A stretch of 6,384 nt of DNA from positions 1 to 6,384 of the forward strand of contig JAHEME010000175.1 of NCBI GenBank assembly GCA_024643825.1, written 5' to 3'. Under the pieces are notes generated by a model. That model had not been told where the DNA came from. It searched no databases and saw only the letters and a list, made by a program, of their open reading frames with translations. The number at the start of each line of letters is the position of its first letter. The stretch's first letter is position 1. Positions 5,710-6,384 of the stretch are shown here, in pieces. The DNA is from Chloroflexota bacterium (GTDB lineage: Bacteria > Chloroflexota > Anaerolineae > Aggregatilineales > UBA3940). The position numbers and the translations under genes are program-made.

Positions 5710-6384
5710 ATGGTAACATCCCTCAAAGTTCATCTGCGTGGAATAGATCGTGGCCTCCTGCTTGCGATTATCTTGTGTCTCATTGCTGCATGGCCCTTTC
5801 TTCTGCGAGCATCGCTTCCCAGGGAAACAGATACAGAACTACATGTATTCCGAGCATCTGAACTCGGATATGCAATCCGTGGCGGTGATCTTTATCCTCG
5901 TTGGGCGCCCGACTTTTACTACGGTTATGGCTATCCGATTTTTAATTACTATGCACCTCTTACCTATTATCTTGCCAATCTTGTTTCCCTTGCTATCCCC
6001 GGCGGCGCAGTACTCGGAGTTAAAGCCGTTTACATCCTCGGCTTTCTGGGTGCAGGGGTTGGAATGTACAAACTTGGCAGCCTGGAAAATGGGAGTATTG
6101 GCGGGTTAATTGGTGCGAGCAGCTACTTGTTTGCTCCATACATATACATGATCGACCCACATCTGCGCGGTGATCTGGCTGAATTCTTTGCACTTGGGCT
6201 GGCACCGATTATGTTCTGGCTTTATACCGTCCACATGCATACGCCCTCAAGAAGGGCGGCGGTGTGGGCTTCTCTTGCAATAGCCGCGGTCGTCCTGACT
6301 CATAATCTTTTGGGCATCCTCTTCTTTGCACTCCTCATAGCATACGGGACATGGTCGATTATCTGGTCAGCGAAAAAAAGGAAA
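5710..6384 (+). CDS. PTPS-related (PF10131-like) multi-membrane protein, GT-C-like; 5' part only
   Basis: The reading frame is open to the window end and gives the first 225 residues of a larger integral membrane protein. A first membrane helix lies at about 14-33. A loop follows with DTELH (D41 to H45), then RGGDLYPRWAPDFYYGYGYP at 57-76 and FNYYAPLTYYL. Further helices lie at about 100-118, 127-147, 152-172 and 184-218. The D-x3-H motif in the first outer loop matches the position of the catalytic or metal-binding acidic site in GT-C glycosyltransferases. The GYGYP segment, HLRGDLAEFFAL at 151-162 and THNLLG at 197-202 are what I associate with the bacterial '6-pyruvoyl-tetrahydropterin synthase related' membrane family. 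That name is historical and does not imply pterin chemistry. A role in transferring sugar from a lipid carrier to an envelope glycan is inferred. The start is ATG 5710 because an in-frame TAG sits at 5704-5706. The Shine-Dalgarno is weak (GGGT at 5697-5700). Confidence 0.8.
   Translation, partial: MVTSLKVHLRGIDRGLLLAIILCLIAAWPFLLRASLPRETDTELHVFRASELGYAIRGGDLYPRWAPDFYYGYGYPIFNYYAPLTYYLANLVSLAIPGGAVLGVKAVYILGFLGAGVGMYKLGSLENGSIGGLIGASSYLFAPYIYMIDPHLRGDLAEFFALGLAPIMFWLYTVHMHTPSRRAAVWASLAIAAVVLTHNLLGILFFALLIAYGTWSIIWSAKKRK

Noticed and set aside
5750..6109. Plus-strand 119-codon open frame
   Set aside because: It is a shifted frame inside the GT-C-like gene that starts at 5710. The 5710 frame carries the family motifs and stays open to the window end.

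Overview
The window looks like chromosomal DNA from a bacterium of the phylum Chloroflexota, probably class Anaerolineae. The reasons are indirect. Two surface proteins carry the Thr/Pro-rich spacers (TPTPT-like) common in that group. A Ycf46-type AAA ATPase and a PTPS-related multi-membrane protein are also often seen there. No rRNA or other phylogenetic marker is present, so this placement is inference. I see no insertion sequence, integrase, phage gene, CRISPR array, tRNA or rRNA. The region reads as ordinary core and surface genes, and I found no convincing new multi-gene system.

Left part (175-1713, minus strand): one Ycf46-like AAA+ ATPase with complete Walker A, Walker B, sensor 1 and arginine-finger motifs. 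It is divergent from the next unit. The 321-bp gap (1714-2034) holds two good promoters facing away from each other, each with a perfect TATAAT box. It also holds a small palindrome just downstream of the predicted sucC transcription start.

Centre (2035-4054, plus strand): a two-gene operon, sucC-sucD, encoding the beta and alpha subunits of succinyl-CoA synthetase. This enzyme links succinyl-CoA to succinate with ATP or GTP formation in the TCA cycle. Both genes start with GTG. The long open frame in front of sucC, back to an ATG at 1834, should not be annotated as protein because the predicted promoter lies inside it. A 13-bp-stem hairpin follows sucD and sits between convergent genes.

Right part: two minus-strand genes in tandem, 58 bp apart. 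The upstream one (5616 down to 4861) is a predicted lipoprotein. The downstream one (4802 down to 4110) is a single-pass membrane protein with an outside-facing, six-cysteine C-terminal segment on a Thr/Pro stalk. Neither has a function I can name. Divergent from them, starting at 5710 and running off the window, is the N-terminal 225 residues of a multi-membrane protein of the PTPS-related (PF10131-like) group, which resembles GT-C glycosyltransferases. This right-hand cluster is envelope-oriented and has no visible functional link to sucCD.
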